In this document: positions 16,332 through 24,828 of the stretch, one piece after another
Layout of the letters: the number at the start of each line of letters is the position of its first letter
How positions within the stretch are numbered: position 1 is the stretch's first letter
NCBI GenBank assembly: GCA_947501275.1
Contig: CANMVD010000002.1
Location: forward strand, 248,001 to 312,000
Source of the DNA: an uncultured Tateyamaria sp.
GTDB taxonomy: Bacteria > Pseudomonadota > Alphaproteobacteria > Rhodobacterales > Rhodobacteraceae
Direction: 5' to 3'
Length of the DNA stretch: 64,000 bases
Notes under the pieces: generated by a model
The model's database searches: none
What the model was told of the DNA's origin: nothing
Seen by the model: the letters and a program-made list of their open reading frames with translations, nothing else
Translations under genes and position numbers: made by a program

Positions 16332-17810
16332 TCAGCGCATCACAAAAGGATTGGCCATCGGTTGATCGGACGTGTTCACCCAGACCGTTTTGGTGCGCGT
16401 GTAATCCTGCAATGCTTCGATGCCTGCCTCACGACCATAGCCGGACTGATTGTATCCGCCAAATGGCGCAATTGGAGATACCGCACGATATGTGTTGATC
16501 CAGCATATCCCGGCCTTGAGGCGTGAGGAAACGCGGTGCGCGCGCGCAATGTTTTGCGTGAACACCCCAGAGCCCAACCCAAACGGCGTGTCATTGGCCA
16601 GGGCGATGGCCTCTTCTTCGGTGTCAAAGGGCAACAGGGACGCGACGGGGCCAAACATCTCGACCTTCAGCGTTTCGGTGTCCGGGCCTGCACATTCCAC
16701 AAGTGTCGGGGCCATATAGTTGCCAGGCTGATCCAACGGTGCGCCGCCAAAGCGGATGTGCGCACCTTGTGCGACGGCCCTAGCCAGCGTCGCCTGCACA
16801 GTGTTGATCTGAGCCTGCGTGCAAAGCGGGCCAATTTGCGTGGTCGCCTCCAACGGATCACCAACAGTGACGGCGGTCATTTTCTCTTCGATTCTGGCAA
16901 CCAGCGCGTCAAAGATCGGGCGTTGTACCAGCGCACGTGAGCCCGCGACACAGCTTTGACCCGAGGCACCGAAATTGCCCGCAATCACGCCGTTCGCCGC
17001 GCCATCCAGATCGGCGTCTTCGAAGACGAGGATCGGGGACTTGCCGCCCAGCTCAAGCGTTGTGACCGCGAAATTCTCGGCCGAGTTGCGCACCACATGG
17101 CGGGCCGTTTCGGGCCCTCCTGTAAAGGCAATGCGGTCCACATCAGCATGGCGGGTCAGCGGGATGGCGCAGTTTTCCGCATCCCCAGTAATGACGGAGA
17201 CGACGCCTGCCGGGAATCCTGCCGCCTCGATGAGACGCGCAAATTCCAGCATCGGTGCAGGGGCAACTTCGGATGCTTTCAACACAACGCTGCACCCGGC
17301 CGCCAGAGCCGGGCCAAGCTTGGTCGCGGTAAGAAACATCTGGGCATTCCATGGCACGATGGCCACCACAACGCCAATGGGTTCGCGCCGGGTGAAAACA
17401 TGCATATCAGGCTTGTCGATGGGTAAGACCGCACCTTCGATCTTGTCGGCAAGACTGGCGTAATAGCGATAATATTCCGCCACATATGCGGTTTGACTGG
17501 CCGTCTCAGCCAACAGCTTCCCGCTGTCTGTCGTTTCGATCTGCCCCAGATGGGCCGCGTTTTCCTCCACCAGATCCGCCAGTCGATAAAGCAGCTTGCC
17601 ACGTTGCGTTTGGGTCAGATCGCGCCAATCGGGATCCGACAACGCACGCCGTGCGCCAGAAATGGCGGCGTCGACATCCGTAGGGGAAGCGCAAGCAAAC
17701 GTGGCCCAGTCTTCCCCCGTTGCCGGGTTTTGCGAGGCCATGACTTGGCCTGCGCTGCCTTCGCTCCAGGTGCCGTTGATGAACAGCTGGTAATGTGGGT
17801 GTTGGCTCAT
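16332..17810 (-). CDS. NAD(P)-dependent aldehyde dehydrogenase
   Basis: This 492-residue enzyme oxidises an aldehyde to its acid. The family signatures are clear: VAIVPWNAQMFLTATKLGPALAAG in the cofactor domain, FTGGPETARHV, the catalytic Glu in LELGGKSP, and the nucleophilic Cys in GASGQSCVAGSRALVQ. The C-terminal PFGGYNQSGYGREAG is the bridging motif. Closest in style to betaine-aldehyde or semialdehyde dehydrogenases. It is the last gene of an operon with a flavin oxygenase, flavin reductase, hydrolase and DUF1185 protein, so it probably oxidises an aldehyde released by oxidative cleavage of the pathway substrate. Confidence 0.93.
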   Translation of the reverse strand: MSQHPHYQLFINGTWSEGSAGQVMASQNPATGEDWATFACASPTDVDAAISGARRALSDPDWRDLTQTQRGKLLYRLADLVEENAAHLGQIETTDSGKLLAETASQTAYVAEYYRYYASLADKIEGAVLPIDKPDMHVFTRREPIGVVVAIVPWNAQMFLTATKLGPALAAGCSVVLKASEVAPAPMLEFARLIEAAGFPAGVVSVITGDAENCAIPLTRHADVDRIAFTGGPETARHVVRNSAENFAVTTLELGGKSPILVFEDADLDGAANGVIAGNFGASGQSCVAGSRALVQRPIFDALVARIEEKMTAVTVGDPLEATTQIGPLCTQAQINTVQATLARAVAQGAHIRFGGAPLDQPGNYMAPTLVECAGPDTETLKVEMFGPVASLLPFDTEEEAIALANDTPFGLGSGVFTQNIARAHRVSSRLKAGICWINTYRAVSPIAPFGGYNQSGYGREAGIEALQDYTRTKTVWVNTSDQPMANPFVMR

Positions 17811-17822
17811 CTCTTTGGATTC

Positions 17823-18857
17823 CTAGTGAAATTTGGGCATGACGTCGTCGATAAATCGCGCAAGCGAGGCGCGCTTGCGTTCGAAACTCATGCCGTTGTC
17901 GATCCAGAACGAAAACTCGTCATAGCCAAGATCCTCAATTACCTTGAGCCTGTCGCTGACCTGTGCGGCGGTGCCTATGGTCAGATCCCGCGCCATGTTC
18001 TGCGGGGACATCATGGCATTGGCGGCCATTTCTGTTTCACTCAATTCCTCGATCAGACCTTGGCGCACCGGACGCTTGTTCTGAAACCACGCGCCGAAGT
18101 AGTTGTAAAAGCACGAAAGTTCCTGCGCCGCTTGCCCGACATCGGCGTCATTGGTGCCGACATAGGTGTGATGCAACAGCATGATCTTGGGACGGGCCCC
18201 GTCGTAGCTGTCACAGGCATCATTGAACCGCCCCATCAGTGTCTCGATCTCTTCCATCCCCTGCCAAAGCGGCGTCACCTGAATGTTGAACCCGTTATGG
18301 ACGCCAAATTCGTGGCTGTTGGGATCACGTGCCGCGATCCAGATCGGCGGGCCTTCGGGTTGCACGGGCTTTGGGGCAGAGGTGGTCGCCGGGAATTGAA
18401 AGAATGCACCCTCATGCGCGCAATCGCCTTGCCAGAGCTTTGGCAACAGCGGTGTGATCTCTCTCATGCGCTGGCCTGCTTCCCATGCATCCATCCCCGG
18501 CATCAGTCGCTCGTATTCATAGGAATAGGCACCGCGCGCCACGCCAAGCTCGATCCGCCCGCCAGTCATCAGATCCGCCGAGGCAGCCTCGCCCGCCAAT
18601 TTGATCGGATGCCAGAACGGCGCAACCACAGTGCCGGTCCCAAGGCGCACATTCTTTGTGTGGTAGGATAAATTAACCAGCGACATCAGCGGGTTGGGCG
18701 CGATGGTAAAATCCATGCCGTGGTGCTCTCCGGTCCAGATGGCCCGCATACCTGCATCATCTGCCATTTTGCACAGCTCAATGAATTCTTCGTGCAGTTG
18801 CTCCTGAGGGGCGTCCGCATTTTGTCGTTCCATGTGTGCAAACAGTGAGAACTCCAT
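17823..18857 (-). CDS. LLM-class flavin-dependent oxygenase (luciferase-like)
   Basis: This 344-residue protein has the bacterial luciferase-like TIM-barrel pattern: IWTGEHHGMDFTIAPNPLMSL, VRLGTGTVVAPFWHPIKLAGEAA, LMTGGRIELGVARGAYSYEYE and PIWIAARDPNSHEFG. Such enzymes use reduced flavin and O2 to oxygenate a substrate and need a separate flavin reductase, which is encoded by the next gene upstream in the operon (three bases apart). RutA, the uracil ring-cleaving oxygenase, belongs to the same superfamily and has a similar length. The substrate is unknown. Confidence 0.9.
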   Translation of the reverse strand: MEFSLFAHMERQNADAPQEQLHEEFIELCKMADDAGMRAIWTGEHHGMDFTIAPNPLMSLVNLSYHTKNVRLGTGTVVAPFWHPIKLAGEAASADLMTGGRIELGVARGAYSYEYERLMPGMDAWEAGQRMREITPLLPKLWQGDCAHEGAFFQFPATTSAPKPVQPEGPPIWIAARDPNSHEFGVHNGFNIQVTPLWQGMEEIETLMGRFNDACDSYDGARPKIMLLHHTYVGTNDADVGQAAQELSCFYNYFGAWFQNKRPVRQGLIEELSETEMAANAMMSPQNMARDLTIGTAAQVSDRLKVIEDLGYDEFSFWIDNGMSFERKRASLARFIDDVMPKFH

Positions 18858-18860
18858 CGG

Positions 18861-19778
18861 TTATCTCCCTTCTCTGAGACTGTGGGTGTCGCCATGCTGC
18901 ACGTCGCCCAGATACAGGGAAAAGTCGCGCACGCGCGCCTCGATCGCGTAGCGCGCCATCATCTTGGCAATGGCTGGCGTGGTGTAGGTCAGGCCCGCCA
19001 AATCCTGCGCGTCCACAGCGCACAAAGACCCTCGGGGCGGCAGCGTGTCAGCCGATGCAAGGAAATACGTCCAGTGGGTCAGCCCGTCATCAAAGACCGA
19101 ATAGGCCGTGCCCAATCGCGCACCAAGCCCGCGCGCATTCATTTCGTTGCTCAGCGCTGTTCGATGTTGCGCGCGGTCAGCCCCTGACACCTGAAGCGGG
19201 CGGAAACCTTGCGCCGTTTCCTCAAGAAGGACCTGCCCCGACACGTCGATGATCGCGCCGCACACAGATTGCCGGCCCGTCCGGTCAACCGCTCTCCGCT
19301 CCAGCCCCAGACTGAAATAGCGCCCGTTTGCATAGCCCAAGCCCAATGCGTCACGATGCGCAAATCCGTCAACATGACCGATCAGCACGCAATGATCCCC
19401 CGCTTCGACACACTGTTGCGTGGCACAGGAAAAATGCGCAACAGCACCATCAATCAACGGGATTCCATGCGCATCCAAAGTGTGGCGCGTCTTGGCGAAA
19501 CGGTCGCCCTTGAAACTGGCAAAGGTGTTGGACACGTCCTCTTGCCCTTCGGCCAGCACACTGACGGCAAACCGCGTGCACGCTGCAAAACTGTCGAATG
19601 AAGACAGGAAGCGTCCCGGGCACACCAATAAAAGTGGAGGATCCAATGAAACGGACGAAAAGGAGTTGGCCGTGAACCCCACAGCCGCACCTTGCGCGTC
19701 GCGCCCCGTCACGACCGTCACACCGGTCATGAAGCTGCCAAACGCATTGCGCAGAGCCCGTGGATCCAATTCAGACAT
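18861..19778 (-). CDS. Flavin reductase with an extra C-terminal domain (possibly Nudix-like)
   Basis: Residues 1-160 of this 305-residue protein form a flavin reductase-like FMN-binding domain (FGSFMTGVTVVTGRD, GFTANSFSSVSLDPPLLLVC, GDHCVLIGHV). It should supply reduced flavin to the LLM oxygenase encoded next. Residues 171-290 are an added domain. Its start (CGAIIDVSGQVLLEE) and a later stretch (ALSNEMNARGLGARLGTAYS, then VFDDG) resemble the layout of a Nudix fold, but the Glu-rich Nudix box is missing, so hydrolase activity is unlikely. A sensor or regulatory role is possible, as in reductases with C-terminal regulatory domains. The ATG at 19778 overlaps the hydrolase stop by ATGA; a GTG directly before it is an alternative. 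Confidence 0.85.
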   Translation of the reverse strand: MSELDPRALRNAFGSFMTGVTVVTGRDAQGAAVGFTANSFSSVSLDPPLLLVCPGRFLSSFDSFAACTRFAVSVLAEGQEDVSNTFASFKGDRFAKTRHTLDAHGIPLIDGAVAHFSCATQQCVEAGDHCVLIGHVDGFAHRDALGLGYANGRYFSLGLERRAVDRTGRQSVCGAIIDVSGQVLLEETAQGFRPLQVSGADRAQHRTALSNEMNARGLGARLGTAYSVFDDGLTHWTYFLASADTLPPRGSLCAVDAQDLAGLTYTTPAIAKMMARYAIEARVRDFSLYLGDVQHGDTHSLREGR

Positions 19779-20563
19779 CACGCGACCTCTCTCAACATGT
19801 CCAGCAGTGCTGCGTTGACCTGCGATGAATGTGTCATGGGCATCATGTGAGCCGCCCCTTCGACGATCTCTGCCCGCCCCATAGGGGTCAGATCAGCCAT
19901 CGCGCGGGACATGCCGGGGGTCGAATTGGGCTCAAGCTGACCAGTCATGAACAAGGCTGGACACGCCATATCGACCAAGGTCGCCCGATCAGGCATCTGG
20001 CTATGTGCAAAAGCGGTATAGGCCATTTTGTAAGCCGCCGGATTAACCGACATCAGCCAGTGTTGGCAGGCGGTGCGCTCTTGCGATGCCGAAGTACCAA
20101 ACCAGCGCGCGAGTGTGGTTCCCGGATCAGCGACTGTCTTCCCATCCAGTTGCGCCGCTCGAGACTGAACCGCGTCCGTCGCCTTGTCGCTGCGCTCAAA
20201 CACGCCGTTAAGGGCCACCACGCCTCTGACGCGATCAGGCGCGCACGCAGCCAGCCCCAAGGCCATCATCGCCCCCATCGAGTGCCCGACCACCAAGGCA
20301 GGCCCATCCAGCGTTGCCAGCAATCCGTCTGCCGCCTGAATGTAGTCATCCAGCACCATGTCGCGACCGGGCAGCGCACAAGCTCCATGGCCCGGCATAT
20401 CCGGTGCTGTGACACAGCCATGGGGGGCCAACGCCTCCAATTGCGCGCCCCACGCATCGGCGCACAGCCCGACGCCATGCAGCAAAACCACGTTTGGACC
20501 AGACCCCATTGTAATTGCTGACAGACCCGCGATCTCAGACCGCGGCCGGGTTGTCCACGTCAT
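19778..20563 (-). CDS. Alpha/beta hydrolase
   Basis: This 261-residue protein has the alpha/beta hydrolase pattern: NVVLLHGVGLCADAWGAQL (oxyanion strand), the nucleophile elbow VVGHSMGAMMALGLA, an acid near MTGQLEPNSTP and the catalytic His in EGAAHMMPMTH. It resembles small C-C or ester hydrolases such as 3-oxoadipate enol-lactonase and RutD. It lies between the flavin reductase and DUF1185 genes and overlaps both, so it is translationally coupled. It probably hydrolyses the ring-opened or activated product of the oxygenase. Confidence 0.88.
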   Translation of the reverse strand: MTWTTRPRSEIAGLSAITMGSGPNVVLLHGVGLCADAWGAQLEALAPHGCVTAPDMPGHGACALPGRDMVLDDYIQAADGLLATLDGPALVVGHSMGAMMALGLAACAPDRVRGVVALNGVFERSDKATDAVQSRAAQLDGKTVADPGTTLARWFGTSASQERTACQHWLMSVNPAAYKMAYTAFAHSQMPDRATLVDMACPALFMTGQLEPNSTPGMSRAMADLTPMGRAEIVEGAAHMMPMTHSSQVNAALLDMLREVA

Positions 20564-21134
20564 GGCCCAGATCCTTCAGATCTTGATAGCGATCACCAAT
20601 TCTGTGGTGCGGCCGACCGGATGTCGCGCCGCCCAGAACAACCACGATCTCGTCATCGCGTGGTGCATCCGGGATGGAAAACTGGATCGTCAGATAATGA
20701 GAACGACGCCCGGCGTCATTCTTGTCCATCAACGGCACCATGATCGGCGCGTTTGCACCGCCCCGTGTGTTGGTGAAAGCCAGATAGGATTTGGCCCCCA
20801 CGGCCTCGCGATAGAAATTCCCAAAGCGCAAGGTATGGATCAGACCGGAGGCGTGTTCGATTTCCCCGTTCAGACCCACCACGGCGGCCTTGCCGTAGGC
20901 CTCAATCGCATCACCCGACCCGGCCAGCGCAATCATCCGCGCGGTCATCATTTCTCCCAGAACCGGGCCATAGGCTTGAATTTCAGGTTTCAGGTCCTCC
21001 ACGTAGCGCCCGGCCCATGGATTTTGCACAACCGCCGCCACGGCGAACATGTGCCACGGCTTTTCTGCTGGCTTGTAACCTTCGATCAGAACCTCTTCGG
21101 AATAGGTAACGATCTTTCGTATCTCGGGCTGCAT
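20535..21134 (-). CDS. DUF1185 / amino acid synthesis family protein
   Basis: This 199-residue protein matches the family annotated as 'amino acid synthesis' (DUF1185), known only from sequence. Typical segments are IRKIVTYSEEVLIEGYKPAEKP, AAVVQNPWAGRYVEDL and the C-terminal DDEIVVVLGGATSGRPHHRIGDRY. The start at 21134 follows AGGAGA at a good distance; the 18 extra codons in the longer frame are not needed. It is first in the operon and is divergent from the LysR gene, with 106 bases between the two starts. Its reaction is unknown; context suggests a step in a catabolic pathway, possibly on an amide or nitrogen-containing intermediate. Confidence 0.8.
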   Translation of the reverse strand: MQPEIRKIVTYSEEVLIEGYKPAEKPWHMFAVAAVVQNPWAGRYVEDLKPEIQAYGPVLGEMMTARMIALAGSGDAIEAYGKAAVVGLNGEIEHASGLIHTLRFGNFYREAVGAKSYLAFTNTRGGANAPIMVPLMDKNDAGRRSHYLTIQFSIPDAPRDDEIVVVLGGATSGRPHHRIGDRYQDLKDLGHDVDNPAAV

Positions 21135-21240
21135 CGCTGTCTCCTGTTGGCGTCGCCAGAGGCTAAAATCGACCCGGTTCTTTGACAAACGATCTATTCA
21201 TGTGCTTTGACATTAACAAAGCTAATAGCTGAGTTGACCC

Positions 21241-22083
21241 ATGGCACGTGCCCTCCCTCCCCTGACGTGGTTCCGGTCCTTTGAGGCCGCGGCGCGCACA
21301 CTCAGCTTTACCGCTGCGGCCAATGAAATCGGGTTGACGCAATCTGCTGTCAGCCAGCAGGTGAAATCGCTTGAGCTGCGCCTTGGCGTGTCGTTGTTTG
21401 TACGCCGCCCGCGCGGGTTGGCATTGACAGATGAGGGGCGTATCTTGCTGCCTCAGGTGGGCGCCGCGATGGAGACACTGTCTCTTGCGGCCGGGGTGTT
21501 CGAAAGCGGGTCAGAGACAAATTTGCTCACGATCGCCACCTCGGTCAGTGTCGCGCAGTGGCTTATTGCGCCAGGGTTGCCGAACTTCAGAAAACAACAC
21601 CCGCATCTGCGTGTGCGCATCCTGAGCGCGGTGTGGCCGGATGACTTTCATGGCGCGCGCACGGATGTGGAAATCCGGTTCGGGTCGCAAAAACAGGTCG
21701 GCGCAAATGCCCGCCTATTGGTGCCAAACGACCTCGTTGCATTAAAATCACCACATTTGAAAGGCCGCGTAGGCACCTTGCCCTTGATTGAAACGGTGGG
21801 GACATCCGTGGGTTGGCGCGACTGGCGCACCTCTGTTGGAGACATCGCGCAGCCAACCCTGTTCACGGACACCTATGGAATGGCCTTGCAGATGGCAGCG
21901 CACGGGAACGGCGTTGCCCTGGTCAGTGAATTGCTGGCCAGCCACGCCATTTCCAGTGGCCTTCTTGAGCGGGCGCATCCCCAATCCATCCCCAGCAAGG
22001 AGGGGTATTTCCTGTCGATCAACGACAGCTTTCCAGCCGCCAAGGAATTTGAGGAATGGCTGGACAGCTATTTGGCAGGCTGA
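21241..22083 (+). CDS. LysR-family transcriptional regulator (GcvA-like)
   Basis: This 280-residue regulator starts MARALPPLTWFRSFEAAART. Its winged-helix motif (SFTAAANEIGLTQSAVSQQVKSLE) is at about residues 23-46, and PRGLALTDEGRILLP follows. The C-terminal two-lobe effector domain is complete but short. The N-terminus 'LPPLxxFRxFEAAAR' is typical of the GcvA subgroup. It is divergent from the DUF1185 operon and most likely activates it in response to a pathway substrate. The 106-base intergenic space would hold its binding site; no clear T-N11-A box was fixed. Confidence 0.9.
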   Translation: MARALPPLTWFRSFEAAARTLSFTAAANEIGLTQSAVSQQVKSLELRLGVSLFVRRPRGLALTDEGRILLPQVGAAMETLSLAAGVFESGSETNLLTIATSVSVAQWLIAPGLPNFRKQHPHLRVRILSAVWPDDFHGARTDVEIRFGSQKQVGANARLLVPNDLVALKSPHLKGRVGTLPLIETVGTSVGWRDWRTSVGDIAQPTLFTDTYGMALQMAAHGNGVALVSELLASHAISSGLLERAHPQSIPSKEGYFLSINDSFPAAKEFEEWLDSYLAG

Positions 22084-22104
22084 AAAAGCCCCTGGCTTTT
22101 GCCC

Positions 22105-23139
22105 CTATTCCGGATGCGCAATCGCGTGCGCAACGGCCCGCACAGTGGCCCCTCTTAATGGGCCTTTTGCGCACTCGTTCCAAATTCCACGATCACGGCA
22201 GAACTGGTTTTGCGCTTTGATCGTTGCAGCCGTCATACGGCTATTGATGCGCCCCCGATAATGACCAGTTGCGCGCAATTCTTTCTGTAGCACGCGCACC
22301 CACGCGTTCTTGTTGATCCAAAACGCTGTGCTGGCGGCGCGGGCGTAGTTCTCGGGCTGGGTTTCGGCGAGGCTTCTTTCGACGCGCCGCCAGAAGTCAT
22401 CGGGATGCAGCACCGCCGCCAAACGAATGCGTTCTGTCGCCAAAACCCGGTTTCTTAAACCCGGCACATCGGCCAAATGGGCCCGTGTTTGCACATTTGC
22501 CGGGCTTTGATCACCTTGACGCGAAAGATAAATCAAAACCACCTCGGCAAAACGCACATCGCCCTCAAGCCCCGCTGCAATGATCAGGTCAAGAGCGCCC
22601 TTTGGCATCTCGCCGTTCAGGCGGCCCCAATTGATGCGGGTGGCAAGATCCCGAGCGGCATTGCGGTCGCCCTGTTTTGCCAGATGCTCCAACATCCTGC
22701 GACCCAGTTCAGGGTCCGACGCAGCACCGAATTTTCGATCAATATGTGACGTGGCCAGCAGCCGCTGTGTCCCCGGTCGCTTTTGTGCGGCACCCGTTTC
22801 CAGCAAGGTCAGCGCTGCATCCGCCCTGTTCAATTGCAATTCGACCCGAGCCAATGAAGCTGTGGACCAAGGATGCCCAGCCCTATGCGCGCGCAGGTAC
22901 CACGCTCGTGCAGCTTCCAGATCCTTGGACGTCCCAACCCCGTGGCGGTAGTAGGCTGCGACGCGATCTAGCGCCGGGGCAAACCCGGTTTCGGCCAAGC
23001 GTGTCATGTCATCAAAACCCGCGCCGGGCGTGGCCTCTTCACGCGCCAGGATCTCCAGAAATAGCGCGCGTTGTTCTGCACCTGAGACCGGACCAGACAG
23101 GCTCAGAATGGCTGCGATCATGTATAGGACGTATTTCAC
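22105..23139 (-). CDS. Exported Sel1-like protein with C-terminal peptidoglycan-binding-like domain
   Basis: This 344-residue protein has a signal peptide (MKYVLYMIAAILSLSGPVSGAEQ) and Sel1/TPR-like helices (FAPALDRVAAYYRHGVGTSKDLEAARAW and the following AHRAGHPWSTASLAR). Near residues 285-315 is a stretch (VLQKELRATGHYRGRINSRM, then TAATIKAQNQF) resembling the peptidoglycan-binding domain 1 fold. The start is a GTG at 23139, chosen because AAGGAGG lies five bases before it and the signal peptide begins there. It is the last gene of the exopolysaccharide-type cluster. Sel1-rich periplasmic proteins such as AlgK act as scaffolds in polymer export, which is a reasonable guess here. Confidence 0.72.
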   Translation of the reverse strand: MKYVLYMIAAILSLSGPVSGAEQRALFLEILAREEATPGAGFDDMTRLAETGFAPALDRVAAYYRHGVGTSKDLEAARAWYLRAHRAGHPWSTASLARVELQLNRADAALTLLETGAAQKRPGTQRLLATSHIDRKFGAASDPELGRRMLEHLAKQGDRNAARDLATRINWGRLNGEMPKGALDLIIAAGLEGDVRFAEVVLIYLSRQGDQSPANVQTRAHLADVPGLRNRVLATERIRLAAVLHPDDFWRRVERSLAETQPENYARAASTAFWINKNAWVRVLQKELRATGHYRGRINSRMTAATIKAQNQFCRDRGIWNECAKGPLRGATVRAVAHAIAHPE

Positions 23140-23152
23140 ATTTGCCTCCTTC

Positions 23153-23176
23153 GCCTTGCCGCAAGTTCGGCAAGGC
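23153..23176 (-). other. Hairpin just upstream of the Sel1-like gene's ribosome site
   Basis: GCCTTGCCG and CGGCAAGGC form a perfect 9-bp stem with a six-base loop. It ends a few bases before the AAGGAGG of the gene starting at 23139 and lies between that gene and the RTX gene. No T-run follows, so it may control transcript stability or translation instead of ending transcription. Confidence 0.5.
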
Positions 23177-23205
23177 AGTTTGACATGCAGTTTGCGCAGC
23201 ACGGG

Positions 23206-24789
23206 TTAAAAGATCAGCAGATCCATAATGTTATCGAAGAACCGGTCGCCGGCATCCGAGTGGTCGGAGACAAGGATGCTTTGCGACCCAGTCAGCTGGA
23301 TCAAGATGTCACCATTTGAGTGCTGCTGGACGTGATCTGTGATCCAAGAGTCCCTGTCGGCGGCACCCTGAAGCACGTCGAAATCGGACAGGTCTATGTG
23401 ATCCGCATTGGCCCCGTAAGCCTGAAAATCGGTGATGATGTCCCGGAAAAAATGGGCTTCCGCGTGAAAGACAAATACGTCACTGCCGCGCCCTCCGGTC
23501 AGTGTGTTGATACCGCTGTCTCCGGACAAAACGTCGCTGCCCGTACCGCCGTTCAACGTGTCGGCACCACTGCCGCCTGACAATGTATCGTCGCCCCACG
23601 ATCCGTCGACATCATCGTCACCCGCACCGCCCGACATCAGGTCTTGGCCAGCGCCGCCGTTCAGGTTGTCGCCCCCTGTGCCACCGTCGATCGTGTCCCG
23701 GCCGTTGCCGCCCCACATCGCATCGATGCCAGCGCCACCAGCCATGCTGTCATTCCCCATCTGGCCAAACAGCGCATCGTTTCCAGAGCCGCCGCTCAGT
23801 TGGTCGTCACCCTGCCCGCCGCCAAGATAATCCGACCCGTTCTGGCCGGTCAGAACGTCGTTGCCCACGCCTCCAAACATGCTGTCATTACCGTCTCCTC
23901 CGTCCAAGGTGTCGGCATCGGCACGCCCGTAAAGCAGGTCCACACCGGACTCTCCGCGCAAAACATCCTGCCCGATGCCACCATCCAGCCGGTCGTTCCC
24001 GGAGCCTCCAATCAGAACGTCGCCGTGCCCGCCGCCCCACAGCAGATCCGCACCGACGCCGCCATCGAGCGTATCGCTGCCTTCCCCGCCAAACAGCATA
24101 TCATTGCCGACAGCGCCCACCTGAGCATCATCCCCCATCGCCCCATAGAGACGGTCATGACCCTCAAGGCCGATCATCTGGTCTGCACCTTCGCCGCCGA
24201 ACAAGACATCCGAACCAGCACCGCCATTCAGACTGTCTTGCCCTGCTCCACCATAAATGCGGTCTACACCCTGTTGACCATCCACGGCGTCATCCCCTTG
24301 AGAACCGAAGAGTTTGTCATTGCCCGAGCCCCCCGACAGGGTGTCATTGTCAGCACCGCCAAACATGACGTCCGTGCCGATTTGGCCCGAAAGGATGTCC
24401 GCACCCGTGCCGCCATAAAGGCGGTCATTGCCGGAGCCGCCGGACATGGTGTCGTTGCCGCTACCGCCCCACAGTTTGTCGTCGACGCCTCCACCAGTAC
24501 CCGACCCGTTTGCGTTGACATCGCCGCCGTTGATCACGTCGTTGCCCTGCCCGCCATAGAGCCGATCCTGCCCTGCGTCTCCATTGAGGCTATCGTGCCC
24601 CAATCCACCACGCACAGTATCGCCACCGGATGCAGCGTGGACCGTATCGTCGCCGTCTTGGGCGTAAACGCGATCCGCGCTGTTCCCGGCGAAAATGACG
24701 TCGTCGCCTGTCTTGGCGTGGATGCGGTCTTTGCCGACGCCACCGGTGATCGTGTCTGTTTCAGGTGTGCCGTAGATGTGTCGTGTCAT
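23206..24789 (-). CDS. RTX calcium-binding protein, almost entirely nonapeptide repeats
   Basis: This 527-residue protein is built from RTX nonapeptides of the GGxGxDxLx type from about residue 15 to 440, interrupted only briefly (for example NANGSGTGGGVDDKLWGGSG). The C-terminal 90 residues contain the SDVFVFHAEAHFFRDIITDF and DHIDLSDFD motifs typical of type I secretion substrates. No catalytic domain precedes the repeats. It should be exported by a type I system and fold on binding calcium outside the cell. It lies 39 bases downstream of the glycosyltransferase gene on the same strand, so it could be a matrix protein that acts with the polymer. No secretion genes are in the window. Confidence 0.88.
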   Translation of the reverse strand: MTRHIYGTPETDTITGGVGKDRIHAKTGDDVIFAGNSADRVYAQDGDDTVHAASGGDTVRGGLGHDSLNGDAGQDRLYGGQGNDVINGGDVNANGSGTGGGVDDKLWGGSGNDTMSGGSGNDRLYGGTGADILSGQIGTDVMFGGADNDTLSGGSGNDKLFGSQGDDAVDGQQGVDRIYGGAGQDSLNGGAGSDVLFGGEGADQMIGLEGHDRLYGAMGDDAQVGAVGNDMLFGGEGSDTLDGGVGADLLWGGGHGDVLIGGSGNDRLDGGIGQDVLRGESGVDLLYGRADADTLDGGDGNDSMFGGVGNDVLTGQNGSDYLGGGQGDDQLSGGSGNDALFGQMGNDSMAGGAGIDAMWGGNGRDTIDGGTGGDNLNGGAGQDLMSGGAGDDDVDGSWGDDTLSGGSGADTLNGGTGSDVLSGDSGINTLTGGRGSDVFVFHAEAHFFRDIITDFQAYGANADHIDLSDFDVLQGAADRDSWITDHVQQHSNGDILIQLTGSQSILVSDHSDAGDRFFDNIMDLLIF

Positions 24790-24828
24790 GGGTTTGAACC
24801 TTTTTCTGAGTGGTTGTGAAATCGGTCG

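Noticed and set aside
17493-18671. 392-codon plus-strand frame
   Set aside because: It is antisense to the aldehyde dehydrogenase and LLM oxygenase genes and resembles no family.
23220-24770. Short repeated units as a possible CRISPR array
   Set aside because: The repeats are degenerate, in one open frame and encode RTX nonapeptides; there are no unique spacers.
23644-24819. 391-codon open frame on the plus strand
   Set aside because: It is the complement of the RTX repeat region; its regular Ala/Val/Ile-rich repeats are a by-product of the repeated DNA.
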